DNA from: Nocardia wallacei
GTDB taxonomy: Bacteria; Actinomycetota; Actinomycetes; Mycobacteriales; Mycobacteriaceae
Assembly: GCF_014466955.1 (NCBI RefSeq)
Contig: NZ_AP023396.1
Span: 3,906,001-3,970,000, forward strand
Length of the DNA stretch: 64,000 bases
Direction of reading: 5' to 3'
The notes beneath the pieces are model-generated. The model did no database searches. It had not been told where the DNA came from and worked only from the letters and a program-made list of their open reading frames with translations. Within the stretch, counting starts at the first letter, position 1; each line of letters starts with the position of its first letter. Of the stretch, positions 1 through 8,495 are shown in pieces. The translations under genes were made by a program, and so were the position numbers.

Positions 1-662
1 GTGAAGCCGCGGTCCAGGCTGCGCTCGGTGTAGTAGGCGAATCCGGTGCCGGACACGACCACGACGGCGGTCACCGCGGCCACCAGCCGTCCCGCGATCC
101 GCGCGGCCCGTTCCGCCTTGCCGGGGCGGCGCTGCCGCGCGCGGCGGGTGCGCCGGTTCGGCGTGGCGGGAGCGTACTGCTCGGTGGGCTGGTCGGCGAG
201 ATCGACGGCCGCGGCCGCGCCGGTGCGGGTGTGCCGCCCGGCGGCGCTGTCCTCTTCCGCGGCAACGGTTTTCCTGCTCCGGCTCGCGCGGCGGGTGGCT
301 CCGGTTTCCGCGCCGCGATCGTCCTTGCGGGCGGCACCGACACGCCGCGTGGCACCCGTGCCCGGGTCGCCGGGGCCTTCGGCCCGCGTACCGCTGACCC
401 GGCGCGTCGCTCCGGTCGATCCCGAGGGGCGGGAGCCGCCGGCGCGTGCCGGTCTGCCTGCTTCGGCCGGGTTGCGTGCTGGATCTGTTGCGGGAGTGCG
501 GCGATTCGACGAGCGGCCCGGCGGCGGCTCGCGGCGGGTGCGCCCGGAGGACTGTCCGGACCGATCGGGGGCGGCCGGTGACTCGGGCCGCGCGGGCCGA
601 GCGTGGCGACCACCGGCGCGCGGGTCGGGCACGACCGGGATCGGTTCGGTTTCGTCGTTCAT
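1..662 (-). CDS. LytR-CpsA-Psr (LCP) family protein, N-terminal part, cut by window edge
   Basis: Reverse-strand gene starting at ATG 662 and running off the left edge, with 220 codons visible. LCP proteins are membrane-anchored enzymes that attach polymers such as arabinogalactan to peptidoglycan. Residues 1 to about 185 form a low-complexity Arg/Pro/Gly/Thr-rich cytoplasmic tail in which GATRR occurs three times. One hydrophobic segment follows (AAVTAVVVVVSGTGFAYY), then TERSLDRGF at the edge. A long charged tail plus a single membrane anchor is the usual front end of actinobacterial LCP proteins, but the catalytic domain lies outside the window. The family call therefore rests on layout and the residues just after the anchor, and another single-pass protein cannot be excluded. 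Confidence 0.55.
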   Translation of the reverse strand, partial: MNDETEPIPVVPDPRAGGRHARPARPESPAAPDRSGQSSGRTRREPPPGRSSNRRTPATDPARNPAEAGRPARAGGSRPSGSTGATRRVSGTRAEGPGDPGTGATRRVGAARKDDRGAETGATRRASRSRKTVAAEEDSAAGRHTRTGAAAAVDLADQPTEQYAPATPNRRTRRARQRRPGKAERAARIAGRLVAAVTAVVVVSGTGFAYYTERSLDRGF

Positions 663-770
663 CTCGCCGTACAGTTTCACACCATCGTGCTGTGGAGAAG
701 CTGAGAAAGCGCTTCGTCGGGTTGTGACATCCTGCACGACAACCGCGCCGAATGCACATCCACTGCGCGG

Positions 771-1484
771 CTACCCCTTCCGGGCCTCGCTCAACCCCAC
801 CAGGGCGCACAGGCTGTCGAGGTGGCGTTCGAACACCTCGGCGCGGTCGGTGAAGGTGTCCGCACCGTACATGTCGAACACCTCGAAGCTCACCGCGCCG
901 AACAGCCCGGTCCACAGCGAGATTCCGCGCACCAGCGCCCAATCCGGCAGTGCCAGGCCGAATTCCGCGCGGATCCGCACCAGGTCGCCCGCCAGCTGCT
1001 CCGACACCGGCGGCAGCTGCGCGGGCTCGTCGAGAAGCCCTGCGCCGTAAGCGTTCTCGAGTACGGTGAGCAGGGCTCCGATGACGCGCGTGCCCGGCGC
1101 GACGGTCTGCTCGGCGGGGGCGTGATAGCCCGGCACGGGCGTGCCGAACAGCAGTCCGTAACCCGCGGGCTCGGCCAGCGCCCAGGCGCGGACCGCGCGC
1201 CCGAGCACGCGCAGCCGCTCGGCCGGATCGGCGGGGGCCTGTGCCAGCGCGGCGTCGACGGCGTCGGCGAGTTCGGTGTAGCCGTCGACGACGAGCATGG
1301 TCAGCAACTCGTCGCGGCTGCTGACGTACCGGTAGACCGCCGAGGAGACGACGCCGAGGTCGCGGGCGACCGCGCGCAGCGACAGCGCCGCCGCGCCGTG
1401 CTGGGCCAGGTGCTCGCGCCCGATGCGCACGATGTCTGCCATGGTGCGGGCGCGGGCGCGCGCCCTCGGTGTCGTGGCGGCCAT
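771..1484 (-). CDS. TetR/AcrR-family transcriptional regulator (WHG-type C-terminal domain)
   Basis: A 237-residue DNA-binding repressor. Residues about 15-60 form the TetR helix-turn-helix: MADIVRIGREHLAQHGAAAL, then LRAVARDLGVVSSAVYRYVSS. The C-terminal ligand domain contains the GYGLLFGTPVPGY stretch and the SLWTGLFGAVSFEVF helix typical of the WHG subfamily. The start at ATG 1484 (MAATTPRARAR) is preferred over an upstream in-frame ATG 36 bases earlier because the HTH then sits at the usual distance from the N terminus. It is divergent from the ChoD-like oxidase gene across a 178-bp spacer containing a short dyad, TACTCGGTAGTA (1609-1620), so it may regulate that gene and itself. Ligand unknown. 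Confidence 0.85.
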   Translation of the reverse strand: MAATTPRARARARTMADIVRIGREHLAQHGAAALSLRAVARDLGVVSSAVYRYVSSRDELLTMLVVDGYTELADAVDAALAQAPADPAERLRVLGRAVRAWALAEPAGYGLLFGTPVPGYHAPAEQTVAPGTRVIGALLTVLENAYGAGLLDEPAQLPPVSEQLAGDLVRIRAEFGLALPDWALVRGISLWTGLFGAVSFEVFDMYGADTFTDRAEVFERHLDSLCALVGLSEARKG

Positions 1485-1662
1485 GCCTCCACCATGCCAT
1501 ATCGAGAGCACCGCATCCACATGCGATCACCGCTTCCGGCAGGACGGAGGTGATTGTGCTGGTGAGCACCCCCGTCGCGTTATGGGATACCGCGCGACAC
1601 AGGTACTGTACTCGGTAGTAACGTAAGCAGCGTCACAGGCGACACCGAGCAAGGAGCGGCAC

Positions 1663-3378
1663 ATGGCCCAGCCCGACACCGATTTCGACGTGCTCATCGT
1701 GGGCTCCGGTTTCGGCGGCAGCGTCACCGCGTTGCGGCTGGTGGAGAAGGGCTACCGGGTCGGCGTGCTCGAGGCCGGCCGGCGCTTCGCCGACGACGAA
1801 CTGCCCGACACCAGCTGGGATCTGCGCAAATTCCTGTGGGCGCCCAAGCTGGGCTGCTACGGCATCCAGCGCATCCACCTGCTGCGCGATGTGCTGATCC
1901 TGGGCGGCGCGGGCGTCGGCGGCGGCTCACTCAACTACGCCAACACGCTGTACGTGCCGCCGGACCCGTTCTTCGGCGACGCGCAGTGGCGCGACATCAC
2001 CGACTGGCGCGCGGAGCTGACGCCCTACTACGAGCAGGCCACGAAGATGCTCGGGGTGGTGCGCAATCCGCACATCACACCCGCCGACGAGGTGTTCCAG
2101 CAGGTCGCCGAGGATATGGGGGTGGGCGACACGTTCGTGCAGACGCCGGTCGGGGTGTTCTTCGGCGAACCGGGCAAGCGGGTGTCCGACCCGTACTTCG
2201 GGGGTGTCGGCCCGGACCGCACCGGCTGCCTGGAGTGCGGCGAATGCATGACCGGCTGCCGGCACGGCGCCAAGAACACGCTGGTCAAGAATTACCTGTA
2301 TCTCGCGGAACAGGCTGGGGCGCAGGTGATCGCGCTGACCACGGTGACGGCGGTACGGCCGCTGGACGGCGGGACGTGGCAGGTCGACACCGAGCGCACC
2401 GGCGCCTGGCTGCGCAAGTCGCCGAAGTCGTACACGGCCGGGCACGTGGTGCTGGCCGCGGGCACCCGCGGCACCCAGCAATTGCTGTTCGCGATGCGCG
2501 ACAAGGGAATTCTGCCGAACCTCTCACCGCGGCTGGGCGAGCTGACCCGCACCAATTCCGAGTCGATCGTCGGGGCGGCGACGCGCACGGTGGATCCGCG
2601 CCGCGACTTCACCCGCGGCGTGGCCATCACCTCCTCCATCCACCCCACCCCCGACACCCACATCGAGCCGGTGCGCTACGGCAAGGGCTCCAACGCGATG
2701 GGGCTGCTGCAGACACTCATGGTCGACGGCGGCGGACGCGTGCCGCGCTGGCTGCGCTTCCTGTGGGAGGTGCTGCGTCATCCGCTGCGGTTGCTGTCGA
2801 TGCTGCGGGTGAAGAACTGGAGCGAGCGCACCGTGATCTCGCTGGTCATGCAGCACCTGGACAATTCGATCACCACGTACACCAAGCGCGGCCTGTTCGG
2901 TCGGCGGCTGACCTCCAAACAGGGTCAGGGCCAACCGAATCCGACCTGGATCCCGGCCGGGAACGAGGTGACGCGGCGGGTGGCGGACAAGATCGGCGGC
3001 ATCGCGGGCGGCACCTGGGGCGAGATCTTCAATATCCCGCTGACGGCGCATTTCCTGGGCGGCGCGGTGATCGGCGCGGATGCCGAGCACGGCGTGATCG
3101 ACCCGTATCACCGGGTGTACGGCTATCCGACGCTGAGTGTGGTGGACGGGGCGGCGGTGTCGGCCAATCTGGGCGTGAATCCGTCACTGACCATCACCGC
3201 CCAAGCCGAGCGGGCCGCGGCGCTGTGGCCGAACAAGGGTGAGCGGGACACCCGCCCGCCGCAGCACGCGCCGTACGAGCGGATCTCGCCGGTGGCGCCG
3301 CAGCGGCCGGTCGTGCCCGCCGGGGCGCCCGCGGCGCTGGTGCTGCCGATCGTCGAGATCCGCCGCGACACCGCCTGA
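1663..3378 (+). CDS. choD: GMC-family FAD oxidoreductase, ChoD-like cholesterol oxidase
   Basis: A 571-residue flavoprotein related to mycobacterial ChoD, expected to oxidise/isomerise 3-beta-hydroxysterols. The N-terminal dinucleotide-binding motif is clear (DVLIVGSGFGGSVTALRLVE) and is followed by the second GMC flavin loop, GGAGVGGGSLNYAN. The C-terminal NAD/FAD closure reads LSVVDGAAVSANLGVNPSLT. A cysteine-rich stretch, GCLECGECMTGCRHGAKN (about residues 188-205), resembles a ferredoxin cluster loop and is characteristic of this bacterial branch. A strong ribosome-binding site (AAGGAG, 11 bases ahead) fixes the ATG start. No signal peptide is visible, so it is probably cytoplasmic or membrane-associated. 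Sterol specificity is inferred from homology; related GMC enzymes act on other alcohols. Confidence 0.8.
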   Translation: MAQPDTDFDVLIVGSGFGGSVTALRLVEKGYRVGVLEAGRRFADDELPDTSWDLRKFLWAPKLGCYGIQRIHLLRDVLILGGAGVGGGSLNYANTLYVPPDPFFGDAQWRDITDWRAELTPYYEQATKMLGVVRNPHITPADEVFQQVAEDMGVGDTFVQTPVGVFFGEPGKRVSDPYFGGVGPDRTGCLECGECMTGCRHGAKNTLVKNYLYLAEQAGAQVIALTTVTAVRPLDGGTWQVDTERTGAWLRKSPKSYTAGHVVLAAGTRGTQQLLFAMRDKGILPNLSPRLGELTRTNSESIVGAATRTVDPRRDFTRGVAITSSIHPTPDTHIEPVRYGKGSNAMGLLQTLMVDGGGRVPRWLRFLWEVLRHPLRLLSMLRVKNWSERTVISLVMQHLDNSITTYTKRGLFGRRLTSKQGQGQPNPTWIPAGNEVTRRVADKIGGIAGGTWGEIFNIPLTAHFLGGAVIGADAEHGVIDPYHRVYGYPTLSVVDGAAVSANLGVNPSLTITAQAERAAALWPNKGERDTRPPQHAPYERISPVAPQRPVVPAGAPAALVLPIVEIRRDTA

Positions 3379-3424
3379 GCGGGCGGGTCGCCGACCCACC
3401 GGCGACGGCAGTGCGCGCACTGTT

Positions 3425-3452
3425 GCATCGAGTGCATTACCGCACTCGATGC
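3425..3452. terminator. Bidirectional hairpin terminator between choD and the hydrolase gene
   Basis: A perfect 11-bp inverted repeat (GCATCGAGTGC / GCACTCGATGC) with a 6-base loop lies between two convergent genes. There is no long T-run, as is usual in actinobacteria. Confidence 0.6.
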
Positions 3453-3477
3453 CATTGCGGCGCAGGGTTTCCCGGTC

Positions 3478-4374
3478 TCACCCGGCGAGGGCTCGCCGCA
3501 GCACGGTGGCGAGTTCGGCGATCTGCCGCTGCGACACCTCGGCGGACAGGATGGCCTGGGAGCCGTGGAAGGTGCCCGACCACTGGTGCAGGTCCACGGG
3601 CACGCCCGCCCGCAGCAGCCGCAGCGCGTAGTCGATGTCCTCGTCGCGGTTGGGGTCGAATTCGGCGGCGGCGACGTAGGCGGGGGGCAGACCGGACAGA
3701 TCGGTGGCGCGCGCGGGCGCCGCATAGGGGGTGGCGGGCGCGGAGCCCAGGTAGTGTCCCCACAGCGAGGTGACCTTGGCGCGGTTCATCCAGGGGGTGT
3801 CGGTGAACTGCCGCGCCGACCAGCTCTGCTGGCGATCGTCGAGGCCGGGCTGGTTGAGCAACTGGAAGCAGATCCGCGGGCCCTGTTCGTCGCGGGCCCG
3901 CAGGGCGATCGCAGCGGCGAGGTTGGCTCCGGCGCTGTGCCCGCCGACGGCGATGCGGTCGGGGTCGATGCCGAGTTCGGCGGCGTGCTCGGCGGTCCAG
4001 GTCAGCACGGCGTAGGCGTCGTCGAAGGCGGCGGGGAACCGATGTTCGGGGGCCAGGCGGTAATCGACGGAGACGACCACCGCGCCTGCGCTGTCGGCGA
4101 TGCGGGTCGCCCACGGGTGCTCGGTGTCGAGATCGCCCATGACGAAGCCGCCGCCGTGCAGCCACACGATGGCGCCGTGGGCGTGCTGTGGCCGGTAGAT
4201 CCGCACGGGCACCGCGGGATCGGCGGGGACGGTGCGGTTTTCGACGAGCAGGCCCGGCACGTCGGGGACCGGGATCGCGGCGCCCAGTTCGGCGAAGTTC
4301 TCGCGTGCGGTGAGCGGGTCGGTGAGGTCGGCCTTGGGGAACAGGGCGAGGAAGGCTTCGAGTTCGGGGTCCAT
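3478..4374 (-). CDS. Alpha/beta hydrolase, hormone-sensitive-lipase (LipN/AcHK) type esterase
   Basis: A 298-residue esterase of the HSL family. It has the oxyanion-hole motif HGGGF (with WLHGGGFVMGDLD), the nucleophile elbow GHSAGAN, the downstream acid in AAEFDPNRDED and the catalytic His in GTFHG. The length matches the family. It starts at ATG 4374; in-frame sequence further upstream overlaps the divergent regulator and is arginine-rich noise. There is no signal peptide, so it is probably cytoplasmic and acts on short or medium acyl esters. It is divergent from the PucR-type regulator gene (96-bp gap), which may control it. Substrate unknown. Confidence 0.88.
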   Translation of the reverse strand: MDPELEAFLALFPKADLTDPLTARENFAELGAAIPVPDVPGLLVENRTVPADPAVPVRIYRPQHAHGAIVWLHGGGFVMGDLDTEHPWATRIADSAGAVVVSVDYRLAPEHRFPAAFDDAYAVLTWTAEHAAELGIDPDRIAVGGHSAGANLAAAIALRARDEQGPRICFQLLNQPGLDDRQQSWSARQFTDTPWMNRAKVTSLWGHYLGSAPATPYAAPARATDLSGLPPAYVAAAEFDPNRDEDIDYALRLLRAGVPVDLHQWSGTFHGSQAILSAEVSQRQIAELATVLRRALAG

Positions 4375-4470
4375 GCCCTCGATCCTCACAGCCGCGCCGC
4401 CGCGCGGGCATCCGCCGTCCGTCGGGTATGCGGTCTGGTTCGCGCGCCGATCGGCGCCTATTCTCCGGGC

Positions 4471-5517
4471 ATGGAGGCTCTGGTGGAACGGCTGTCGCAA
4501 CTGGATTCGCAGGCCGAGGGCGCGTTGCGGGTGGTCATGTTCTACGACACGCTGATGCGGCGGCGGGTGGATCTGCCCGCGCTGGCGCGCGCCTCGGCGG
4601 GGCTGGCCGAATGTGTGGCGGGGATCAGGCTGCACGGTGCGGGGCGGGTGGTCCGGTTCGCGCCCGACGGCCGCGCCGCCGGGGCCGCCGCGCCGGTGTC
4701 GGCGGCGACGGTGCCGATCGTGCTGGACGAGGAGGAGATCGGCGCGGTGTGGCTGGAACGCACCGGCACCGCCCGCCAACTCGACGATGTGCTGCTGGAT
4801 CGGCTGGCGATCGCGGCCGCGGCGGTGGTCGAGCGGTACGGCCCGGCGCGCACCACGATGGCCGATCCGGCGCTGGTGGAGCTGGCGATCGGCGCGGGTG
4901 GTGACGAGGCGGGCCGGGCGCGGGCGTTGCGGCTGCTGGGTTTCGCCGCGGAGCTGCCGGTGCGGGTGGTGGCCGTGCGTTCGGCGGTGCCGCTGGACCG
5001 GGTCGGCGCCGCGATCTGCCCGGCGCGTCCGGTGAAGGCGGCGCCGGTGGCGGGGGTGGGTGTCGTGCTGGCCGCGGCCGTGGACCTCGACGCGTTCCCG
5101 GCGGGTGTCCGCGCGGGCCTGGGCGAGGCGGACCGGCCCGACCACGGCTGGCGCCAGGCCCGCACGGCGTTGCGTTTCACCACCGCGCGGCGACCGGTCG
5201 TGCGGTACGGCGCGCTGGGCGGGCTGGCGTTGCTGGCGCGGATCCCCGCGGACGCGGCCCGGGACAATCCCGATGTCGCGGCGATCGCCCGGCTCGGCGC
5301 CGGGGAGCTGGAGACCCTCGACATCTATTGCGCCACCGGATCATTGCGCCGCGCCGCCGAGTTGCTGCATCTGCATCACAGCAGTGTGGCGCGCCGCCTC
5401 GAGCAGGTGAGCAAGGCGCTGGGTTTCGAGCTCACCGAGCCCGGCGGGCTGGTGCGCGCCGAGCTGGCCTTGACGATGTGGCGGCTGCTCGACGATATTC
5501 CGCCCGATCTCGGGTGA
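4471..5517 (+). CDS. PucR-type transcriptional regulator (C-terminal helix-turn-helix)
   Basis: A 348-residue regulator. The C-terminal 60 residues match the PucR HTH: ATGSLRRAAELLHLHHSSVA followed by RRLEQVSKALGF. The first 240 residues are Ala/Gly/Val-rich without a recognised sensor domain, which is common in this group. Translation begins at ATG 4471 (MEALVERLSQLDSQ), immediately downstream of the spacer shared with the divergent esterase. In-frame codons upstream are antisense to that esterase and are not coding. It is probably an activator of the neighbouring esterase or another catabolic gene. Confidence 0.8.
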   Translation: MEALVERLSQLDSQAEGALRVVMFYDTLMRRRVDLPALARASAGLAECVAGIRLHGAGRVVRFAPDGRAAGAAAPVSAATVPIVLDEEEIGAVWLERTGTARQLDDVLLDRLAIAAAAVVERYGPARTTMADPALVELAIGAGGDEAGRARALRLLGFAAELPVRVVAVRSAVPLDRVGAAICPARPVKAAPVAGVGVVLAAAVDLDAFPAGVRAGLGEADRPDHGWRQARTALRFTTARRPVVRYGALGGLALLARIPADAARDNPDVAAIARLGAGELETLDIYCATGSLRRAAELLHLHHSSVARRLEQVSKALGFELTEPGGLVRAELALTMWRLLDDIPPDLG

Positions 5518-5551
5518 GAGTGCCTGCCGCGCACGGTATTCGGCGCCACGG

Positions 5552-6031
5552 TCACTGCTCGGGCAGGCGGGCGAAACCCATGGGTGAGGTGGGTGGCGGC
5601 GCGGTGGAGGCGGGGGCGCGGAATTCCTGCAGTGCGGTGAGGACGTCGACGTGGCGGGCGGCGTAGCAGCGGACCTGCGGGAGCGCGTGGCCGACCTCGC
5701 TGCGTTCCAGCGGTTCGGCGTCGAGGTAGCCGACGGCCGCAAGGTCGATGCGCAGGCGGTCGGCGATGCGCGCGATGGCCGCGGATTTGCGTCCCCAGCC
5801 GACCTCGACGGCGGCGAAGGCGGCGTGCAGGCCGTGCCGGTGCAGTTTGTCGCTGGTCCAGTCCCATTCGCCGCGGCTGGCCACGGCGTGCACGACGCCG
5901 CGGCGGGCCAGGGTGCGCAGGGCGCGCACGGCGTCGGGACGGAGCGCCCCGCTGGTGGAATCACACACCACGCCGTCCCACAGCGTGTTGTCCAGTTCCC
6001 AGACAAGGCATTTCACTGCCGGTGCGCTCAT
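5552..6031 (-). CDS. HAD-superfamily (FkbH/HAD-IIIC-like) phosphatase-like protein with altered nucleophile motif
   Basis: A 159-residue single-domain HAD-fold protein. Motif I reads VKCLVWELDNTLWDG: the canonical D-x-D-x-T is E-L-D-N-T, so the residue that normally forms the aspartyl-phosphate is Glu, while the +2 Asp is retained. Motif II (VHAVASRGEWDW), the motif III Lys (GRKSAAIARIA) and the motif IV Asp (GYLDAEPLERSEV) are recognisable. The sequence is clean and in frame, so this is a substitution rather than a frameshift. It lies 36 bp downstream of the TerD-family gene on the same strand. HAD proteins are known partners in ter-type stress loci. Enzymatic activity is uncertain, and a binding or scaffold role is possible. 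Confidence 0.72.
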   Translation of the reverse strand: MSAPAVKCLVWELDNTLWDGVVCDSTSGALRPDAVRALRTLARRGVVHAVASRGEWDWTSDKLHRHGLHAAFAAVEVGWGRKSAAIARIADRLRIDLAAVGYLDAEPLERSEVGHALPQVRCYAARHVDVLTALQEFRAPASTAPPPTSPMGFARLPEQ

Positions 6032-6067
6032 GTGGTCCCCACGCTCTCGTATGGTCCCCGACGGCGA

Positions 6068-7153
6068 TTACAGATACGGCGACACCAGTGGCACGGCCTC
6101 GACCGGATGCCCCGCCTCGATGGGCGCGCCGATGGAGGCCAGCCGCCAGTTGCCGCCCTCTCGATACACCTTCGCCACCACCATGGCGGTGTGCGGGCCG
6201 CCGCCGCGCAGATTGCCGCGCACCAGTTCGGCGTTGGTGGAGCCGTCGACCATGCGCCAGTATCCGTTGCGGATGCGTTCGAAGGTGTGCCCGGCGTAGG
6301 AGGTGACCACGAAGACCATCGCGGTCACCGGGGCGGGCAGGCGGCCCAGGTCCACGGTGATCACCTCGTCGTCGCCCTTGCCCTCACCGGTCAGGTTGTC
6401 CCCGGAGTGCCGCACCGCACCGTCGCGCGACGAAAGTTGCTGGTAGAAGGCGACATCCACGAGGTCGTGGCCGACGAACAGCAGCGCCGAGGCGTCCAGG
6501 TCGATCTCGAGTTCGCGCAGCCCGCGCGGGCCGTGCACCTTCACCGGGTCCCAGCCGACGGCCATCTTCACCAGCGACAGGTCGCCGTTGCGGATCTCGC
6601 TGAGCGCGACTTCCTGGCCGGGGTCCAGCACGGCGGGGCCGCGGTAGACCTGGGCGGCGGGGCCGCCGACGGGGACGCCGTGCGCGGTGACCAGGGCGGC
6701 GAATCCGGCGGGATAGCCGTGCCCGAGCGTGCGCAGCTGCCAGCCGGGACCGGCGCGGTCGAGATCGAAGGCGATGACCGCCGATTCCTGGCTCGCGTCG
6801 TCGATCACGTACTCGTACACCAGGTTTCCGGCGGTGTCCTCGACGAGGACCTGCGGTGGCGCGAAGTCGGCGAACCGGGCGCCGGTGTCCTCGAGCGACA
6901 GCGACACCCGCACGTGGTGAATGTCGGGAGGCAGTTGCCGCGGCGCGATCGACAGTGTCGCGTCCTCGGGCGACCAGCGCACGCCCGGGCCGGTGGGGTG
7001 GTTGTAGAAGATCAGATCCTCGGCCGAGCGCACCCGTCCGCCGGTGTCGAGCAGCAGGGCGGAGATGTCGATCGGCTCGCTGTGCCGAACCGATACCACG
7101 ATGTCGTCGACGGCCAGGCGGTCGACCTGTCCCTTGGTCAGCTGTGCGGCCAC
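6068..7153 (-). CDS. TerD-family stress protein (two TerD-like domains)
   Basis: A 361-residue protein of the tellurite/phage/stress resistance (Ter) family, whose domains bind calcium and act at the inner membrane in stress complexes. Residues about 175-345 form a typical TerD domain: VKMAVGWDP, LDASALLFVG, then RHSGDNLTGEGKGDDEVI and TAMVFVVTSYAG. The acidic GEGKGDDE loop is the calcium site. Residues 1-165 form a more divergent TerD-like half with VRWSPEDATLSI and DTAGNLVYEYVIDD. It heads a two-gene unit with the HAD-like gene. No other ter genes (TerC, TerZ, vWA) are in the window, so this is a minimal locus. Confidence 0.88.
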   Translation of the reverse strand: MAAQLTKGQVDRLAVDDIVVSVRHSEPIDISALLLDTGGRVRSAEDLIFYNHPTGPGVRWSPEDATLSIAPRQLPPDIHHVRVSLSLEDTGARFADFAPPQVLVEDTAGNLVYEYVIDDASQESAVIAFDLDRAGPGWQLRTLGHGYPAGFAALVTAHGVPVGGPAAQVYRGPAVLDPGQEVALSEIRNGDLSLVKMAVGWDPVKVHGPRGLRELEIDLDASALLFVGHDLVDVAFYQQLSSRDGAVRHSGDNLTGEGKGDDEVITVDLGRLPAPVTAMVFVVTSYAGHTFERIRNGYWRMVDGSTNAELVRGNLRGGGPHTAMVVAKVYREGGNWRLASIGAPIEAGHPVEAVPLVSPYL

Positions 7154-7342
7154 CGTCCTAGTTTACGTTGCCCGGCCCGCCTTCCGGCTTATCCGCGGCG
7201 GCCCGGCCGGTCCCGCGACGGGCCGGGGCGCTGTCTGGCCAGGGTGGCGCAACCGGCTCGCCGGCAAGCGAATTGCGGCCGCGGCGCGCCGGGCGGGTAC
7301 GGTAACGGGCGCGAGACAGGCACGAGCAGGCAGGAGTTCGCG

Positions 7343-7879
7343 GTGCGCCACACCCTGAGACGGGTCGTCGCGGCGGTGCCGCTGGCCGCGGCGCTCGCGG
7401 CGGCCGGGTGCGGCGCCGACGATTCCGCGCCGGTCGCGGCCGAGTCCGGCGTCACTACAACCACGCCGCCCGCACGGACCACACCGCCCGCACGGACCAC
7501 GACGCCGACCGCGACGAGTACCGGGTCGCCGTACGCGGCACCGACGGTGGACGAGTACGCCGACAGCGCGCTGATCGAGCGCGGCGAGTGGAGCGAGGAC
7601 CCCGACGGCCGCCGCCTGCGCGTGTATCCCAGCGCGGCCGGGCGCGCCGACACCTTCCCCGCCGCGCTGGACCGCGCGTGGGGCGAGGTGCTGGCCGCGG
7701 TGCCCGACGCCGATACGCCCGGCATGTACGACCAGTTCAAGTGCCACTGGGAGTGGGCGCGGCTGGTCGCGCCCGACAAGCCGAGCTGGAATCTGGAGCC
7801 GTGGCGGCCGGCGCCGGGCTATCAGGGCACCGTGCAGGCCCGGTGCAATCCGGGCGGGCCGGACCCGGCGGGTAATTGA
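7343..7879 (+). CDS. Secreted lipoprotein of the DUF2599 family
   Basis: A 178-residue lipoprotein. The signal peptide ends in the lipobox LAAAGC (Cys at about residue 26), followed by a Thr/Pro linker (TTTTPPARTTPPARTTT). The C-terminal domain has conserved Trp/Cys features: YDQFKCHWEWA, PSWNLEPWRP and RCNPGG. This is the pattern of DUF2599, a family of unknown function common in Nocardia and mycobacteria. The start is GTG 7343, with CAGGAG seven bases upstream; the longer open frame to the left is antisense to terD. Expected location is the outer face of the plasma membrane. Confidence 0.85.
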   Translation: MRHTLRRVVAAVPLAAALAAAGCGADDSAPVAAESGVTTTTPPARTTPPARTTTPTATSTGSPYAAPTVDEYADSALIERGEWSEDPDGRRLRVYPSAAGRADTFPAALDRAWGEVLAAVPDADTPGMYDQFKCHWEWARLVAPDKPSWNLEPWRPAPGYQGTVQARCNPGGPDPAGN

Positions 7880-7889
7880 CCCGGCCGCT

Positions 7890-8321
7890 TCACAGTTCGC
7901 TCAGATCACCCAGATCCGCCGAGAGCCAGTGCTCGGGCCGCATGTACACCGCGGCCTGCTCGCCGAGGGTTTCGGCGAACTTCAGGTATCCGGCGACCTG
8001 GTCTTCGGGCAGGTAGCGCCGCACCATCGCCTCGTGCAGCGCGTCGTCGGCCGGGACGATCCGCGTGACGGGACCCTCCGCCGTCACGTACCTGACGGTC
8101 GGTTCGAGGCGTTCGGCCATGAGACTGAACCGGCCCGCGGCCCGCAGCAGCGTCATCTTCTTCGATTGCGGACCGGTCAGCAGCCACAGTTCGCCGCCGG
8201 GCACGTAGTCGTACCAGATCGGGACGGTGAGCGGCCCGCGGTCGGGTCCGGCGGCGATCGCCAGCGCCCCGATGTGCGGTTCGGACAGGAACTTCTCGCG
8301 GTCTCGCGGAGTCAGCGCCAT
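7890..8321 (-). CDS. Pyridoxamine 5'-phosphate oxidase-like (PPOX/FDOR) protein
   Basis: A 143-residue split-barrel flavin-binding protein. Features are IGALAIAAGPDRGPLTVPIW near the N terminus, then LWLLTGPQSKKMTLLRAAG and a C-terminal region rich in charged residues. It is similar to small PPOX-class proteins that bind FMN, F420 or haem. ATG 8321 is chosen because the upstream in-frame codons are arginine-rich and abut the divergent operon's promoter. It ends 10 bp from the convergent lipoprotein gene. Cofactor cannot be told from sequence alone. Confidence 0.78.
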   Translation of the reverse strand: MALTPRDREKFLSEPHIGALAIAAGPDRGPLTVPIWYDYVPGGELWLLTGPQSKKMTLLRAAGRFSLMAERLEPTVRYVTAEGPVTRIVPADDALHEAMVRRYLPEDQVAGYLKFAETLGEQAAVYMRPEHWLSADLGDLSEL

Positions 8322-8495
8322 GACCCCACGGTACCGGCCGCGCCCGCGCCGCGACACCACCGGCCGCGAGCGCCGGGACGGCGGCCGAAACCCGTTGCCC
8401 GGGAGAACCTTCGAACACGTCGGAAAATATGCGTATCGTTGAGGGGTCGGATCGTTGGTGAGGTCGGAGCGTCACGACCCGAAGGGAGCGTCACG

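Noticed and set aside
5651..7879. A 742-codon forward frame covering the HAD and TerD region
   Set aside because: Only its last 178 codons (from GTG 7343) are a real lipoprotein gene; the rest is antisense to two well-supported reverse-strand genes.
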